This document shows positions 17,210 to 25,310 of a stretch of 64,000 nt of DNA, piece after piece. The stretch is taken from positions 124,001-188,000 of the forward strand of contig NZ_JACIJS010000004.1 in assembly GCF_014199445.1 (NCBI RefSeq), read 5' to 3'. Under the pieces are notes generated by a model. The model worked only from the letters and a program-made list of their open reading frames with translations. It had not been told where the DNA came from and did no database searches. The position numbers and the translations under genes are program-made. The stretch's first letter is position 1; each line of letters begins with the position of its first letter. This DNA comes from Rubricella aquisinus (GTDB lineage: Bacteria > Pseudomonadota > Alphaproteobacteria > Rhodobacterales > Rhodobacteraceae).

Positions 17210-18007
17210 ATGTATGACACGACCCGCCGCACGTTTCTCGCACTCACGAGCGCTGCCATCCTAGCGCCCTCCGTCGTGGTGGCCGCGCCCGCGTCCAAAC
17301 GTATTCCCGGCCCGTGGGATCAGTTCGGCGGTCAGGCTGCCATCGACAACAGTATCTGGGCCGACCTTCTTGCGCAGCATTGGCGCATGGGGGCCGATGG
17401 GGTGGCGCGGTTTGACTATGCCAATGTCTCCGTCCCGGTGCTGCGCAACTATATTGATGTGCTGGAGGCCACCGACCCGACGCGGCTGACGCCCGATGCG
17501 GCCTTCGCGTTTTGGGTGAACGCCTATAATGCCGTCACCGTCTGGCTGGTCGCGGGTGCCATGCCGGTCGATACGATCCGCAAGGTGAATGGCGGGTTGT
17601 TCAATACCGGGCCATGGGCGGACAAGGTCGTGACCATTGCGGGCGCGCGGCTGAGCCTTGACGATATCGAGCATGGCATCCTGCGCCCGGTCTGGCAGGA
17701 CGCCCGCGTGCATTACGCGGTCAATTGCGCTTCCATCGGGTGTCCGAACCTGATGGGCCGCCCGTGGGAGGCCGCAACGCTTGGCCCCGACCTTGACGCG
17801 GGCGCGCGCGCCTTTGCCACGCATCCGCGCGGGGCCAGTGTCGAGGATGGGCGGCTTGTCGTGTCGTCGATCTATGAGTGGTTCAAGGAGGATTTCGGCA
17901 ATACGGATGCGGGTGTGATCTCGCATCTGCGTCAGTATGGGGCCGCGATACCTGAGACGATCACGCGCATCGCGGATGATCGGTATGACTGGTCGCTGAA
18001 CATCTGA
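17210..18007 (+). CDS. DUF547 protein, exported
   Basis: 265 residues. The N-terminus TRRTFLALTSAAILAPSVVVAAP is a probable TAT signal peptide. The rest matches DUF547: AFWVNAYNAVTVWLV, then LSLDDIEHGILR and VHYAVNCASIGCPNL with two Cys. The Asn-Tyr-Asn segment plus His/Cys residues suggests a papain-like or glutaredoxin-associated enzyme, unproven. It is a single gene between trmL and the convergent peroxiredoxin. No role can be stated beyond export. Confidence 0.8.
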   Translation: MYDTTRRTFLALTSAAILAPSVVVAAPASKRIPGPWDQFGGQAAIDNSIWADLLAQHWRMGADGVARFDYANVSVPVLRNYIDVLEATDPTRLTPDAAFAFWVNAYNAVTVWLVAGAMPVDTIRKVNGGLFNTGPWADKVVTIAGARLSLDDIEHGILRPVWQDARVHYAVNCASIGCPNLMGRPWEAATLGPDLDAGARAFATHPRGASVEDGRLVVSSIYEWFKEDFGNTDAGVISHLRQYGAAIPETITRIADDRYDWSLNI

Positions 18008-18015
18008 TCAGGGGG

Positions 18016-18061
18016 GCGGGCCGCGCCGCTGCCCCCGTAAAGGGGGCGCAGCTTGGCCCGC
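18016..18061. terminator. GC-rich hairpin between convergent genes
   Basis: Outer arms GCGGGCC (18016-18022) and GGCCCGC (18055-18061) enclose an inner hairpin GCCCCC-gtaaa-GGGGGC (18031-18047). No T run follows on either strand, so it may be a barrier to convergent transcription or a degenerate repeat rather than a classical terminator. Confidence 0.45.
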
Positions 18062-18106
18062 GACGGGCCTGCGGCCCATCTGGATATTTAGAGAAAGTGA
18101 ATTGGA

Positions 18107-18619
18107 TCAGGGCTTGCGATGGGCGGTAAGCCACGCGATCACATCCGCCGCGTTCTGCGACGGGTCCGGGATCGGGTGCATGGCATGGATTACAACACCG
18201 TCGCGCAGGATCAGGGTCACCCGTTTGAAAAGATGCATGCCGCCAGCCTCAAATGTGGGCAAAGTGCCCGCGAGGTGAAGCCGCTCATCCGATAGGAGCG
18301 GAAAGGGAAGGTGGAGGCGCGCGGCGGCCTCCTGCTGAAACGCGGTCCCTTGAGTGGACAGGCCAAACACCGCGTCCGCTCCCGCAGCCGTCAAATCGGA
18401 GAAATGATCGCGGAACGCGCAGGATTGCGGCGTGCAGCCGCGTGCGCCGGGGATCAGATCCCAACCCTCGATAGGGGGTGCATCCGGGGGGCTTGTCCGT
18501 GGATAGGCATAGATCACCGTAATCCCGGGCAGCGCGCGTAACGCAATATCCGCGCCATCGGTCGCGCGCAGGGTGACATCCGGCAGGGACGCCCCGATCA
18601 GGTCACGCGGCTCCGTCAT
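18107..18619 (-). CDS. Peroxiredoxin (BCP/PrxQ-like, variant active-site loop)
   Basis: 170 residues. The thioredoxin-fold core is clear, with peroxidatic and resolving candidates in GARGCTPQSCAFRDHF. Usual BCP proteins have a short TPGC loop with a conserved Thr; here a longer loop (about 15 residues, PRTSPPDAPPIEGWDLIPG) precedes ARGC and the Thr three before the Cys is replaced. It would reduce hydroperoxides with a thiol donor in the cytosol. It lies 3 bp after dxs and is probably cotranscribed with the isoprenoid genes. Confidence 0.85.
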   Translation of the reverse strand: MTEPRDLIGASLPDVTLRATDGADIALRALPGITVIYAYPRTSPPDAPPIEGWDLIPGARGCTPQSCAFRDHFSDLTAAGADAVFGLSTQGTAFQQEAAARLHLPFPLLSDERLHLAGTLPTFEAGGMHLFKRVTLILRDGVVIHAMHPIPDPSQNAADVIAWLTAHRKP

Positions 18620-18622
18620 CGG

Positions 18623-20557
18623 TCAGGCGCGTTGCGCGTCAAGGCTCGCAATGCCAAGGGCATCCAAGGCCTTTTGCACGATATGATCGGTCGTCATGCC
18701 CGCGACTTTCATCATATTGGCCGGGCTGTCCTGATCAATGAAGATATCGGGGAACACCATCGGGCGGATTTTGAGGCCAGTGTCCAACGCCCCTTCGGTC
18801 GCCAGAAGGTGCATCACATGGGAGGAAAAGCCACCAACCGCGCCCTCCTCGATGATCACGAGCGCCTCATGTTCGCGGGCAAGGCGCAGGATCAGATCGT
18901 GATCGAGCGGCTTGGCAAAGCGCGCATCCGCCACCGTGGTGGAGATGCCGCGCGTGTCGAGAACCTCCGCCGCCGCAACCGATTCCGCAAGCCGGGTGCC
19001 ATAGGACAGGATCGCGAGTTTCGTGCCCTCTTTCACGATCCGGCCCTTGCCGATCTCAATCGGGGTGCCGCGCTCGGGCATATCGACGCCGACGCCTTCG
19101 CCACGGGGGAAGCGGAAGGCGCTTGGCCCATCGTCGATTTGGGCGGCGGTGGCGACCATATGCACCAGTTCCGCCTCATCCGCCGGGGCCATCACCGTAA
19201 AGCCGGGCAGGTTCGTGAGATAGGCAATGTCGAAGCTGCCCGCATGGGTCGCGCCATCCGCTCCCACCAGCCCCGCGCGGTCAATCGCGAAGCGCACCGG
19301 CAGGCCCTGAATGGCCACGTCATGCACGACCTGATCATAGCCGCGTTGCAGGAAGGTGGAATAGATCGCGGCAAAGGGCTTCATCCCGCCTGCCGCAAGG
19401 CCCGCGGCGAAGGTCACGCCATGCTGCTCTGCGATGCCAACGTCGAAACAGCGGTTCGGGAACCGCTCGGCAAAAAGGTTAAGGCCCGTGCCATCGGGCA
19501 TCGCGGCCGTGATCGCGCAAATCTGGGGGTCATGCTCTGCCTCTTTGATGAGGCTTTGCGCGAACACCTTGGTGTAGCTTGGCGCGTTGGAGGCGGATTT
19601 CTTCTGCTCCCCGGTCACGACGTCGAATTTCGCGCGGGCGTGGCCCTTGTCGGGGGAATGCTCCGCCGGGGCGTAGCCTTTGCCCTTTTTCGTGATCGCG
19701 TGGATCAGCACGGGGCCGTCGGCGCGGGTCTTGACGGTGCGCAGAACGGCGAGCAACTGATCCATATCGTGCCCGTCGATGGGGCCGATATAGGAAAAGC
19801 CCAATTCCTCGAACAGGGTGCCGCCGACGGTCATGGATTTGACCATCTCCTTGGCGCGCTTGGCCCCTTCGCGGAAGGGTGGCGGAAGGAGGCTCACCGC
19901 ACCCTTTGCAGCGGCCTTGAGATCGTGGAACGGCTCGCCCGCATACAGCCGTGTGAGATATTCGGACAGCGCGCCAACAGGCGGGGCGATCGACATCTTG
20001 TTGTCGTTCAGGATCACGATCAGCCGCTTTTTGAGGTGGCCCGCGTGGTTCATCGCCTCATAGGCCATGCCAGCGGTCATGGAGCCATCGCCAATGACGG
20101 CAATCGCATCGCCCAACCCTTCGGGGCAGTTCCCGCCCAATTCGCGCGCCATCATGAAGCCCGTGGCAGCACTGATGGAGGTGGAGGAATGCGCCGCGCC
20201 GAACGGATCGTATGTACTCTCTTTGCGCTTGGTAAAGCCCGACAGCCCGCCGCCCATACGCAGGGTGCGGATGCGGTCGCGCCGCCCGGTCAGGATTTTA
20301 TGCGGATAGCATTGGTGGCCCACGTCCCAGATGATCTTGTCCCGTGGCGTGTCGAACACCGCGTGAAGCGCTGTCGCGATCTCCACCACGCCAAGGCCCG
20401 CGCCAAGGTGGCCGCCCGTCACGGACACGGCAGAGATGGTTTCCAGCCGCAACTCGTCAGCGACCTGTCGCAGCTCACGATCATTGAATTGCTTGAGGTC
20501 GGATGGATAGGTGACCTTATCCAGAAGGGGTGTCACCGGGCGGTGGGCGTCGGTCAT
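18623..20557 (-). CDS. dxs: 1-deoxy-D-xylulose-5-phosphate synthase
   Basis: 644 residues from the ATG at 20557 (after GGAGGATCC). It condenses pyruvate and glyceraldehyde-3-phosphate with thiamine diphosphate, the first step of the MEP isoprenoid pathway. The TPP motif [15 protein letters not shown]...NDNKMSI, the N-terminal [10 protein letters not shown] with the catalytic His, and the DxGIAEQHG ([17 protein letters not shown]) segment of the transketolase family are all present. It follows ispA by 16 bp in a four- to five-gene unit that starts with the deacetylase-like gene. Confidence 0.97.
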   Translation of the reverse strand: MTDAHRPVTPLLDKVTYPSDLKQFNDRELRQVADELRLETISAVSVTGGHLGAGLGVVEIATALHAVFDTPRDKIIWDVGHQCYPHKILTGRRDRIRTLRMGGGLSGFTKRKESTYDPFGAAHSSTSISAATGFMMARELGGNCPEGLGDAIAVIGDGSMTAGMAYEAMNHAGHLKKRLIVILNDNKMSIAPPVGALSEYLTRLYAGEPFHDLKAAAKGAVSLLPPPFREGAKRAKEMVKSMTVGGTLFEELGFSYIGPIDGHDMDQLLAVLRTVKTRADGPVLIHAITKKGKGYAPAEHSPDKGHARAKFDVVTGEQKKSASNAPSYTKVFAQSLIKEAEHDPQICAITAAMPDGTGLNLFAERFPNRCFDVGIAEQHGVTFAAGLAAGGMKPFAAIYSTFLQRGYDQVVHDVAIQGLPVRFAIDRAGLVGADGATHAGSFDIAYLTNLPGFTVMAPADEAELVHMVATAAQIDDGPSAFRFPRGEGVGVDMPERGTPIEIGKGRIVKEGTKLAILSYGTRLAESVAAAEVLDTRGISTTVADARFAKPLDHDLILRLAREHEALVIIEEGAVGGFSSHVMHLLATEGALDTGLKIRPMVFPDIFIDQDSPANMMKVAGMTTDHIVQKALDALGIASLDAQRA

Positions 20558-20573
20558 GGCTGGATCCTCCAAG

Positions 20574-21485
20574 TCAGGTCTGGCGTGTCACGATATAGGT
20601 GGCAGCGTCACGCAATGTGTCTGCTGCCGCCCCAAAGGGCGCGAGGGCGGAGCGGGCCTCCTCGGCAAGGGCGAGGGCACGCGCGCGCGCCTCCTCCACA
20701 CCAAGAAGGGAAACGAATGTGGCTTTTCCGGCGGCTTCGTCCTTGCGCAGGCGCTTACCGGCGGCGTCGGCGTCGCCTTCGACATCCAGAAGGTCATCCT
20801 TGATCTGGAAGGCAAGGCCGAGTGCGGTGGCATAGGCGGTCAGGGCGCGCGTTTGGGCAGCATCGGCCTGCCCAAGCATCGCGCCTGCCTCCGCCGACCA
20901 GCGGATCAGCGCACCGGTTTTGAGCGATTGGATATGTTCGATATCGGCAAGCGTGGCCGGGGTGGTTGCGGTTTCAGCGGCAATATCTGCCGCCTGTCCG
21001 CCCACCATACCGTGTTGCCCAGCCGCCTGCGCGAGCGACGCGACAAGGCGCACCCGCACCTCCGCACTGTCATGGGTGGCCGGGTCCGCCAAGAGGGCAA
21101 AGGCGCAGGTTTGCAATGCGTCGCCTGCCAGAACGGCGGTTGCCTCGTCCCATTTGATATGCACCGTGGGCTGGCCGCGCCGCAGATCGTCGTCATCCAT
21201 GCAGGGCAGATCATCATGGATCAGCGAATAGGCGTGCAGGCATTCGATGGCAGCGGCGACACGGTCCGCGCCTGCCGGGTCAACGTCAAACAGCTTTGCC
21301 GTCTCAATCACCATGAAGGCGCGCAGGCGTTTGCCGCCGCCCATCGTGGCATAGCGCATGGCGTGCGCAATCGGTGCCTCCGGCCCGGTGGGGCGGGGCA
21401 ATCCGGCCTCCAACGCTGCCTCAACCCGCGACTGGGCGTCGGTCAGGGCAGAACGAAAGGGGGAGGCGTCAAGCATCTGGGTCAC
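20574..21485 (-). CDS. ispA: Polyprenyl (farnesyl) diphosphate synthase
   Basis: 303 residues. First aspartate-rich motif [10 protein letters not shown] (residues 91-100) with two residues between the Asp pairs extended as in short-chain bacterial enzymes, and second motif DDLLD near residue 236. These bind the magnesium-diphosphate substrates; the expected product is farnesyl diphosphate for quinones and other isoprenoids. The start is GTG at 21485 inside a GTGA overlap with the xseB stop, pointing to translational coupling; an ATG three codons on is the alternative. Confidence 0.93.
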   Translation of the reverse strand: MTQMLDASPFRSALTDAQSRVEAALEAGLPRPTGPEAPIAHAMRYATMGGGKRLRAFMVIETAKLFDVDPAGADRVAAAIECLHAYSLIHDDLPCMDDDDLRRGQPTVHIKWDEATAVLAGDALQTCAFALLADPATHDSAEVRVRLVASLAQAAGQHGMVGGQAADIAAETATTPATLADIEHIQSLKTGALIRWSAEAGAMLGQADAAQTRALTAYATALGLAFQIKDDLLDVEGDADAAGKRLRKDEAAGKATFVSLLGVEEARARALALAEEARSALAPFGAAADTLRDAATYIVTRQT

Positions 21486-21718
21486 TCAGCGTCGAAAGGG
21501 GTGGTTCCGGTGGCCTCTCCGGCGGGGCCCATGGTGATTTTGGAGACGCGCTCTTCGGCATCGCGCAGCTTTGCCTCGCAATGCGCTTTCAGCTTTTGGC
21601 CCCGCTCGTAGAGCGTGATGGATTGCTCCAGCGGCACTTCGCCCCGGTCGAGTTGATCGACCACCCGCTCCAGTTCGGCCATCGCGTCCTCAAAGGACAT
21701 TTTTGCTATCTCAGTCAT
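21482..21718 (-). CDS. xseB: Exodeoxyribonuclease VII small subunit
   Basis: 78 residues, normal size. The sequence FEDAMAELERVVDQLDRGEVPLEQSITLYERGQKLKAHCEAKL is the family core, a two-helix protein that binds the XseA large subunit and processes single-stranded DNA. It overlaps the deacetylase gene by 8 bp and ispA by 4 bp, so the three are coupled. xseA is not in view. Confidence 0.95.
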   Translation of the reverse strand: MTEIAKMSFEDAMAELERVVDQLDRGEVPLEQSITLYERGQKLKAHCEAKLRDAEERVSKITMGPAGEATGTTPFDAE

Positions 21719-22643
21719 CGGTCGTTCCCATCAAACTCTTCACATGCGCGGCCGTTGAGGCCCAAAGCGCATCCAGATCATATCCGCCCTCCAGCGTCGA
21801 GACGACACGCCCGGCGCAGTGTTTGTCGGCCAGCGCGCACAGCGCCTCCGTCACCCAAACATAGTCGCTTTCGTCCCAGTTCAGTTGTGCCAGAGGGTCG
21901 CGGGCATGGGCGTCAAACCCGGCGGAGATCAGGATCAGTTGTGGCGCAAACGCATCCAGCGCTGGCAGCACGTCCCGCTCATAGACGCGGCGCATATGCG
22001 CGCCATCAGAACCAGTGGGCAGGGGCAGGTTCATCACGTTGCCATGGGCGCCCGTCTCATTTGCCGCACCTGTGCCGGGATAAAGCGGCATCTGGTGGGA
22101 TGAGATAAAGAGCACCCGCTCCTCATCCCAGATCAGATCCTGCGTGCCGTTGCCGTGATGCACGTCGAAATCCACAATCGCGACCCGGTCGAGCCCATGG
22201 GCCGCAAGCGCATGAGCCGCGCCAATCGCGACCGTGCCAAACAGGCAAAAGCCCATCGGCGTGGTTTTCTCCGCATGATGACCGGGCGGGCGCATGGCGA
22301 TAAAGGCGCGGTCCGCCTGATCGGTCAGCACCTGATCAACGGCAGCGACCATCGCACCTGCCGCCCGGCGCGCGGCACTCAGGCTACCGGGGGACATGAA
22401 TGTATCGGGATCGAGTTGCACAATGCCACTTGCTGGAGCGGCCCCGGTGATGGCATCAAGATGGGACTGGGGATGCACCCGCAAGATCGCCTCATCCGCC
22501 ACATCGGGCGCCTCTTGCCGGATCAGGCCATCCAGCGGGGCGAGTGCGTCGCGCACGGCATGCATCCGCGCCACCTGCTCGGCATGACCTTCAGGTGTAA
22601 CGTGATTTAGACAGTCGTCATGTGTAAACAAAAGTGTACGCAT
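21711..22643 (-). CDS. Histone deacetylase-like amidohydrolase
   Basis: 310 residues of the class II HDAC/acetylpolyamine amidohydrolase superfamily. Visible catalytic segments are RPPGHHAEK (paired His), GFCLFGTVAIGA, DFDVHHGNGTQD (zinc ligands Asp and His), and SAGFDAHARDPLA (zinc Asp). Bacterial members deacetylate acetylated lysines, polyamines or other small amides; which applies is unknown. It is the first gene of the unit leading into xseB-ispA-dxs, an arrangement I recall from other Rhodobacterales. Confidence 0.9.
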   Translation of the reverse strand: MRTLLFTHDDCLNHVTPEGHAEQVARMHAVRDALAPLDGLIRQEAPDVADEAILRVHPQSHLDAITGAAPASGIVQLDPDTFMSPGSLSAARRAAGAMVAAVDQVLTDQADRAFIAMRPPGHHAEKTTPMGFCLFGTVAIGAAHALAAHGLDRVAIVDFDVHHGNGTQDLIWDEERVLFISSHQMPLYPGTGAANETGAHGNVMNLPLPTGSDGAHMRRVYERDVLPALDAFAPQLILISAGFDAHARDPLAQLNWDESDYVWVTEALCALADKHCAGRVVSTLEGGYDLDALWASTAAHVKSLMGTTDD

Positions 22644-22694
22644 CTTCTGACCATAGCTTTAGTTGCGCTTTCGCACCAGTTTGATTTTGCGAAA

Positions 22695-23159
22695 TTAGAG
22701 CGGATCGCGCGCTTTATCCAGAAACTCCCGCAGCTTACGCAAGCCGGGAAGGAGGGCTGCGGCCTCCTGCACCGTAAAAACCGGCAGGATTTGCGCAATC
22801 TCTGGGGCGAGGGCGTGAATGGCCGACTCACGCGCCGCGCGCCCTTTTGCGGTGATGAACACCAGTTTTCCCCGGCCATCCTCGGGGTTTGGCCGCATCT
22901 CGATCAGGTCCGCTTGGTCGAGTTTGGCCAGCGTGTGGGACATGCTCGTCTTGGGCACCTGAAACGCGCGCGCAATGGCCAGCGGCGTGCGCCCATCGCC
23001 CACGCGCACCAGATGGTTAAGGACGCTGAATTGCGGCAGCGTCATGCCGTCAGTCATCACGGCCTCAAACGCCGTGCGGGAGAGCTGCTCAATGATGCCA
23101 ATCTCATTGAACAGCTCAAACATCAGGCGCGTGTCAGACGGAGGATCGGAGTTTGGCAT
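22695..23159 (-). CDS. MarR family transcriptional regulator
   Basis: 154 residues from the ATG at 23159 (upstream in-frame extension lies inside the nitroreductase gene and is rejected). The winged-helix core reads TLPQFSVLNHLVRVGDGRTPLAIARAFQVPKTSMSHTLAKLDQADLIEMRPNPEDGRGKLVFIT in character, with the DxRxK-type wing. It overlaps the 3' end of the nitroreductase-like gene by 26 bp, so both are on one mRNA. The double palindrome in their shared promoter is the likely target, giving autorepression that is lifted by a small molecule or oxidation. No Cys pair of OhrR type is seen in the DNA-binding part. Confidence 0.9.
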   Translation of the reverse strand: MPNSDPPSDTRLMFELFNEIGIIEQLSRTAFEAVMTDGMTLPQFSVLNHLVRVGDGRTPLAIARAFQVPKTSMSHTLAKLDQADLIEMRPNPEDGRGKLVFITAKGRAARESAIHALAPEIAQILPVFTVQEAAALLPGLRKLREFLDKARDPL

Positions 23160-24255
23160 CAAGGCTCCAGCGCGGGGTTTGCGGGACAGGCGCAGCATAA
23201 CCGAGCCGCCCCAGCATCTGAACCGTTTCTCCGTCCCGTGCAAGCAGCCCGTGGATGCGGTCATATTGCGCGGTCATCTCCGGGTATTCCTGCAAGGCCT
23301 GACTGACCGGATGCAGCGCCATGCCAGCCGCCGTGGTGCCAAGGTTCAGGCGCAACCATGCCGCCCCCGCCGCGATCTGATCTGTGCGGCTATTGCCCGG
23401 ACTGGTGATCCAGACAAAAGCGGGCGTTGCCGTGAACAGGGGCTGATAGATGTCATAGCCCGCCTGATAGGATTGGGTGCCGGGGGTGCCAAGGTCGTCG
23501 CGGGTCAGCATCCCCGCCACCATCAACCCCTCAAGGAACGGACCGCCAAGGTCGATGCCATCGGGGTTCGCCTCAATCTCAGCCTTGCCAAGGCGCATGA
23601 CGTCGATGGACTCCTGCAAGGTGTGCGGGGTTTCATACTCGATCAGCCATGCTTGCCACGCGATATCGCGCAATTCGGCCACTTTCGCGCTGTCCGCCGT
23701 GCCATCGAAACGGATGCCCGCGATGTCGGGGTTCAGGCGCGGGATATCCGCCGCCGCGACGGGCTGGGCCATGTCGAACGGCTCTTTTGTGGTGCGGCGA
23801 TGTGGGATCGCAGCAAAAAGCGGGTCGGTGGCAATCCCCTCGTCATAGAAGGTGACACGCGCGACCACGTCGCCTTCCAGCACCAAATTCGTCTCGGTGC
23901 GGATACCCCGCGCGGTCGCGGCGATCCGCATCTGTTCCAGAAAACAGCCAAGGCCAATGGTGATCTGCCGGTCATAGGGATCAGTATGGGGCAGGGCACG
24001 GGTCGGATCGCGGTAAAGCGTCACCTGATCCGCGCCATCCAGCGACACCATCCATGGCTGCAGGTTATGCGGATTGGGCGCGAGGATCGCATGGGACAGC
24101 GCGAATGTGCGCGCATCAGCATATTGCCCGGCCTCCGCCCACGGGGCGAGCGCCTTTGTCGGGGTGCGGGTCGTGGCAAAAAGCGCGCCCCCTCCAGCAG
24201 CAAGGATAACACCGCCCCCAAGGACGGACAGGAAGGATCGACGTGAGACAGGCAT
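23134..24255 (-). CDS. TAT-exported nitroreductase-family protein (Acg-like)
   Basis: 373 residues from the ATG at 24255 after GGAG. The N-terminus MPVSRRSFLSVLGGGVILAAGGG is a strong twin-arginine signal, so it is exported folded, probably with bound FMN. The body has segments NPHNLQPWMV and HRRTTKEPFD and a C-terminal GAAWLRLNLGTTAAGMALHPVSQ, the pattern of Acg/nitroreductase-fold proteins. The substrate is unknown; candidates are quinones or nitro-compounds reaching the periplasm. It is cotranscribed with the overlapping MarR gene and controlled from the operator at 24269-24312. Confidence 0.82.
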   Translation of the reverse strand: MPVSRRSFLSVLGGGVILAAGGGALFATTRTPTKALAPWAEAGQYADARTFALSHAILAPNPHNLQPWMVSLDGADQVTLYRDPTRALPHTDPYDRQITIGLGCFLEQMRIAATARGIRTETNLVLEGDVVARVTFYDEGIATDPLFAAIPHRRTTKEPFDMAQPVAAADIPRLNPDIAGIRFDGTADSAKVAELRDIAWQAWLIEYETPHTLQESIDVMRLGKAEIEANPDGIDLGGPFLEGLMVAGMLTRDDLGTPGTQSYQAGYDIYQPLFTATPAFVWITSPGNSRTDQIAAGAAWLRLNLGTTAAGMALHPVSQALQEYPEMTAQYDRIHGLLARDGETVQMLGRLGYAAPVPQTPRWSLDAKLRSSV

Positions 24256-24268
24256 TGGGAAACTCCAT

Positions 24269-24317
24269 ATAGTACGATTTCGTATCATATATATTGTGCG
24301 AAATCGTACTATGTCAA
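24269..24317 (-). promoter_or_regulatory. Promoter and double MarR-type operator
   Basis: Perfect inverted arms ATAGTACGATTTCG (24269-24282) and CGAAATCGTACTAT (24299-24312) are 16 bp apart. Each arm region also contains its own palindrome (TACGATTTCGTA at 24273-24284, and a near-copy in the right arm), so two dimer sites are likely. On the minus strand a perfect TTGACA (24317-24312) and a TATATA (24293-24288) with 18-bp spacing flank one site; the second overlaps the transcription start. Confidence 0.8.
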
Positions 24318-24330
24318 TGGACATCCTCAA

Positions 24331-24365
24331 AAAGCAAAACCGCCGCACAATTCTGCGCGGCGGTT
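24331..24365 (-). terminator. Terminator of the ABC transporter operon
   Basis: On the minus strand the stem AACCGCCGC / GCGGCGGTT encloses about 10 nt and is followed by TTTTGCTTTTT. It lies about 30 bp after the last permease stop codon and just before the promoter of the nitroreductase gene. Confidence 0.75.
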
Positions 24366-24393
24366 GAGGTAACTCTGCCCTTTGAGGCGGGGA

Positions 24394-25305
24394 TCAGGTG
24401 GGCGACAGGCCGCGCAGCTTTTCCGACCGGCGGCGCAAAATCTCCACCGTGGTCAGCAGGCAGATGGAGATGATCACGAGGATCGTCGCCACCGACAGGA
24501 TCGCGGGGCTGATCTGCTCTCGGATGCCGTTCCACATCTGGCGCGGAATGGTCTGCTGGTCATGGGCCGCGATGAACAGAACCACGACGACTTCATCGAA
24601 TGACGTGACAAACGCGAACAGCGCGCCTGAAATCACACCCGGCAGAATGAGCGGCATCGTGATCTTGAAGAATGTCGTCGTCGGCGATGCACCAAGGTTC
24701 GCCGCCGCCCGTGTCAGCGAATGGTCAAACCCGATCAGCGTCGCCGTCACCGTGATGATCACGAAGGGAATGCCCAGTGTCGCGTGCGCGAACACAACGC
24801 CCACATAGGAATTCGCCAGCCCGCTCCATGAATAGAAGAAAAACAGACCAGTCGCCGTGATGATCAGCGGCACGATCATGGGGGAGATCAGGATCGCCAT
24901 GATGATCCGGCGGAACGGCATTTCAGGCCGTGACAAGCCAAGTGCCGCGACAGTGCCCAGCACGGTTGCCAGAATGGTAGAGAAAAATCCGATGATGACC
25001 GAGTTTTTGGCGGCGTTGATCCACGCCGCATTCGCCCAGGCATCGGCCCACCATGACCCATCGCGCGGGCCGTCAGGGGCCTCCATGCCGAAGGTCAGAA
25101 GCAGATCATACCAGCGCGTCGAATACCCTGCCGGATCAAGCGTCAGCATCTCCCGCGTGAAGGTGAAGTATGGCTCCGCGTTGAACGACAGCGGCATCAC
25201 GATCAGGATCGGAGAAATCAGGAAAACGAAGATCAGCGCACAAATCACGCGATAGGCGTAATACCACGCTTTCTCTGTGGGTGAGGCGTATGTTGCGAGT
25301 GCCAT
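24394..25305 (-). CDS. ABC transporter permease, polyamine type (PotC-like)
   Basis: 303 residues with six predicted membrane helices. The cytoplasmic EAA-like loop reads AAANLGASPTTTFFKITMPLILPGVISGA, the contact with the ATPase. Spacing and sequence resemble PotC/PotI permeases of spermidine/putrescine importers. It is the last gene of a four-gene operon (ATPase, binding protein, permease, permease), 5 bp after the previous permease. Confidence 0.88.
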   Translation of the reverse strand: MALATYASPTEKAWYYAYRVICALIFVFLISPILIVMPLSFNAEPYFTFTREMLTLDPAGYSTRWYDLLLTFGMEAPDGPRDGSWWADAWANAAWINAAKNSVIIGFFSTILATVLGTVAALGLSRPEMPFRRIIMAILISPMIVPLIITATGLFFFYSWSGLANSYVGVVFAHATLGIPFVIITVTATLIGFDHSLTRAAANLGASPTTTFFKITMPLILPGVISGALFAFVTSFDEVVVVLFIAAHDQQTIPRQMWNGIREQISPAILSVATILVIISICLLTTVEILRRRSEKLRGLSPT

Positions 25306-25310
25306 GTCCG

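Noticed and set aside
18062-18100. Possible second copy of the 6.0-kb inverted repeat (segment ending GGATATTTAGAGAAAG)
   Set aside because: Only the A/T-rich tail is loosely similar; no matching GC arm, so not called a repeat copy.
18632-20803. A 723-codon open frame opposite dxs and ispA
   Set aside because: It is antisense to two well-supported genes, has shadow composition (Arg, His, Gly, Ala) and no family motif; GC-rich codon bias explains it.
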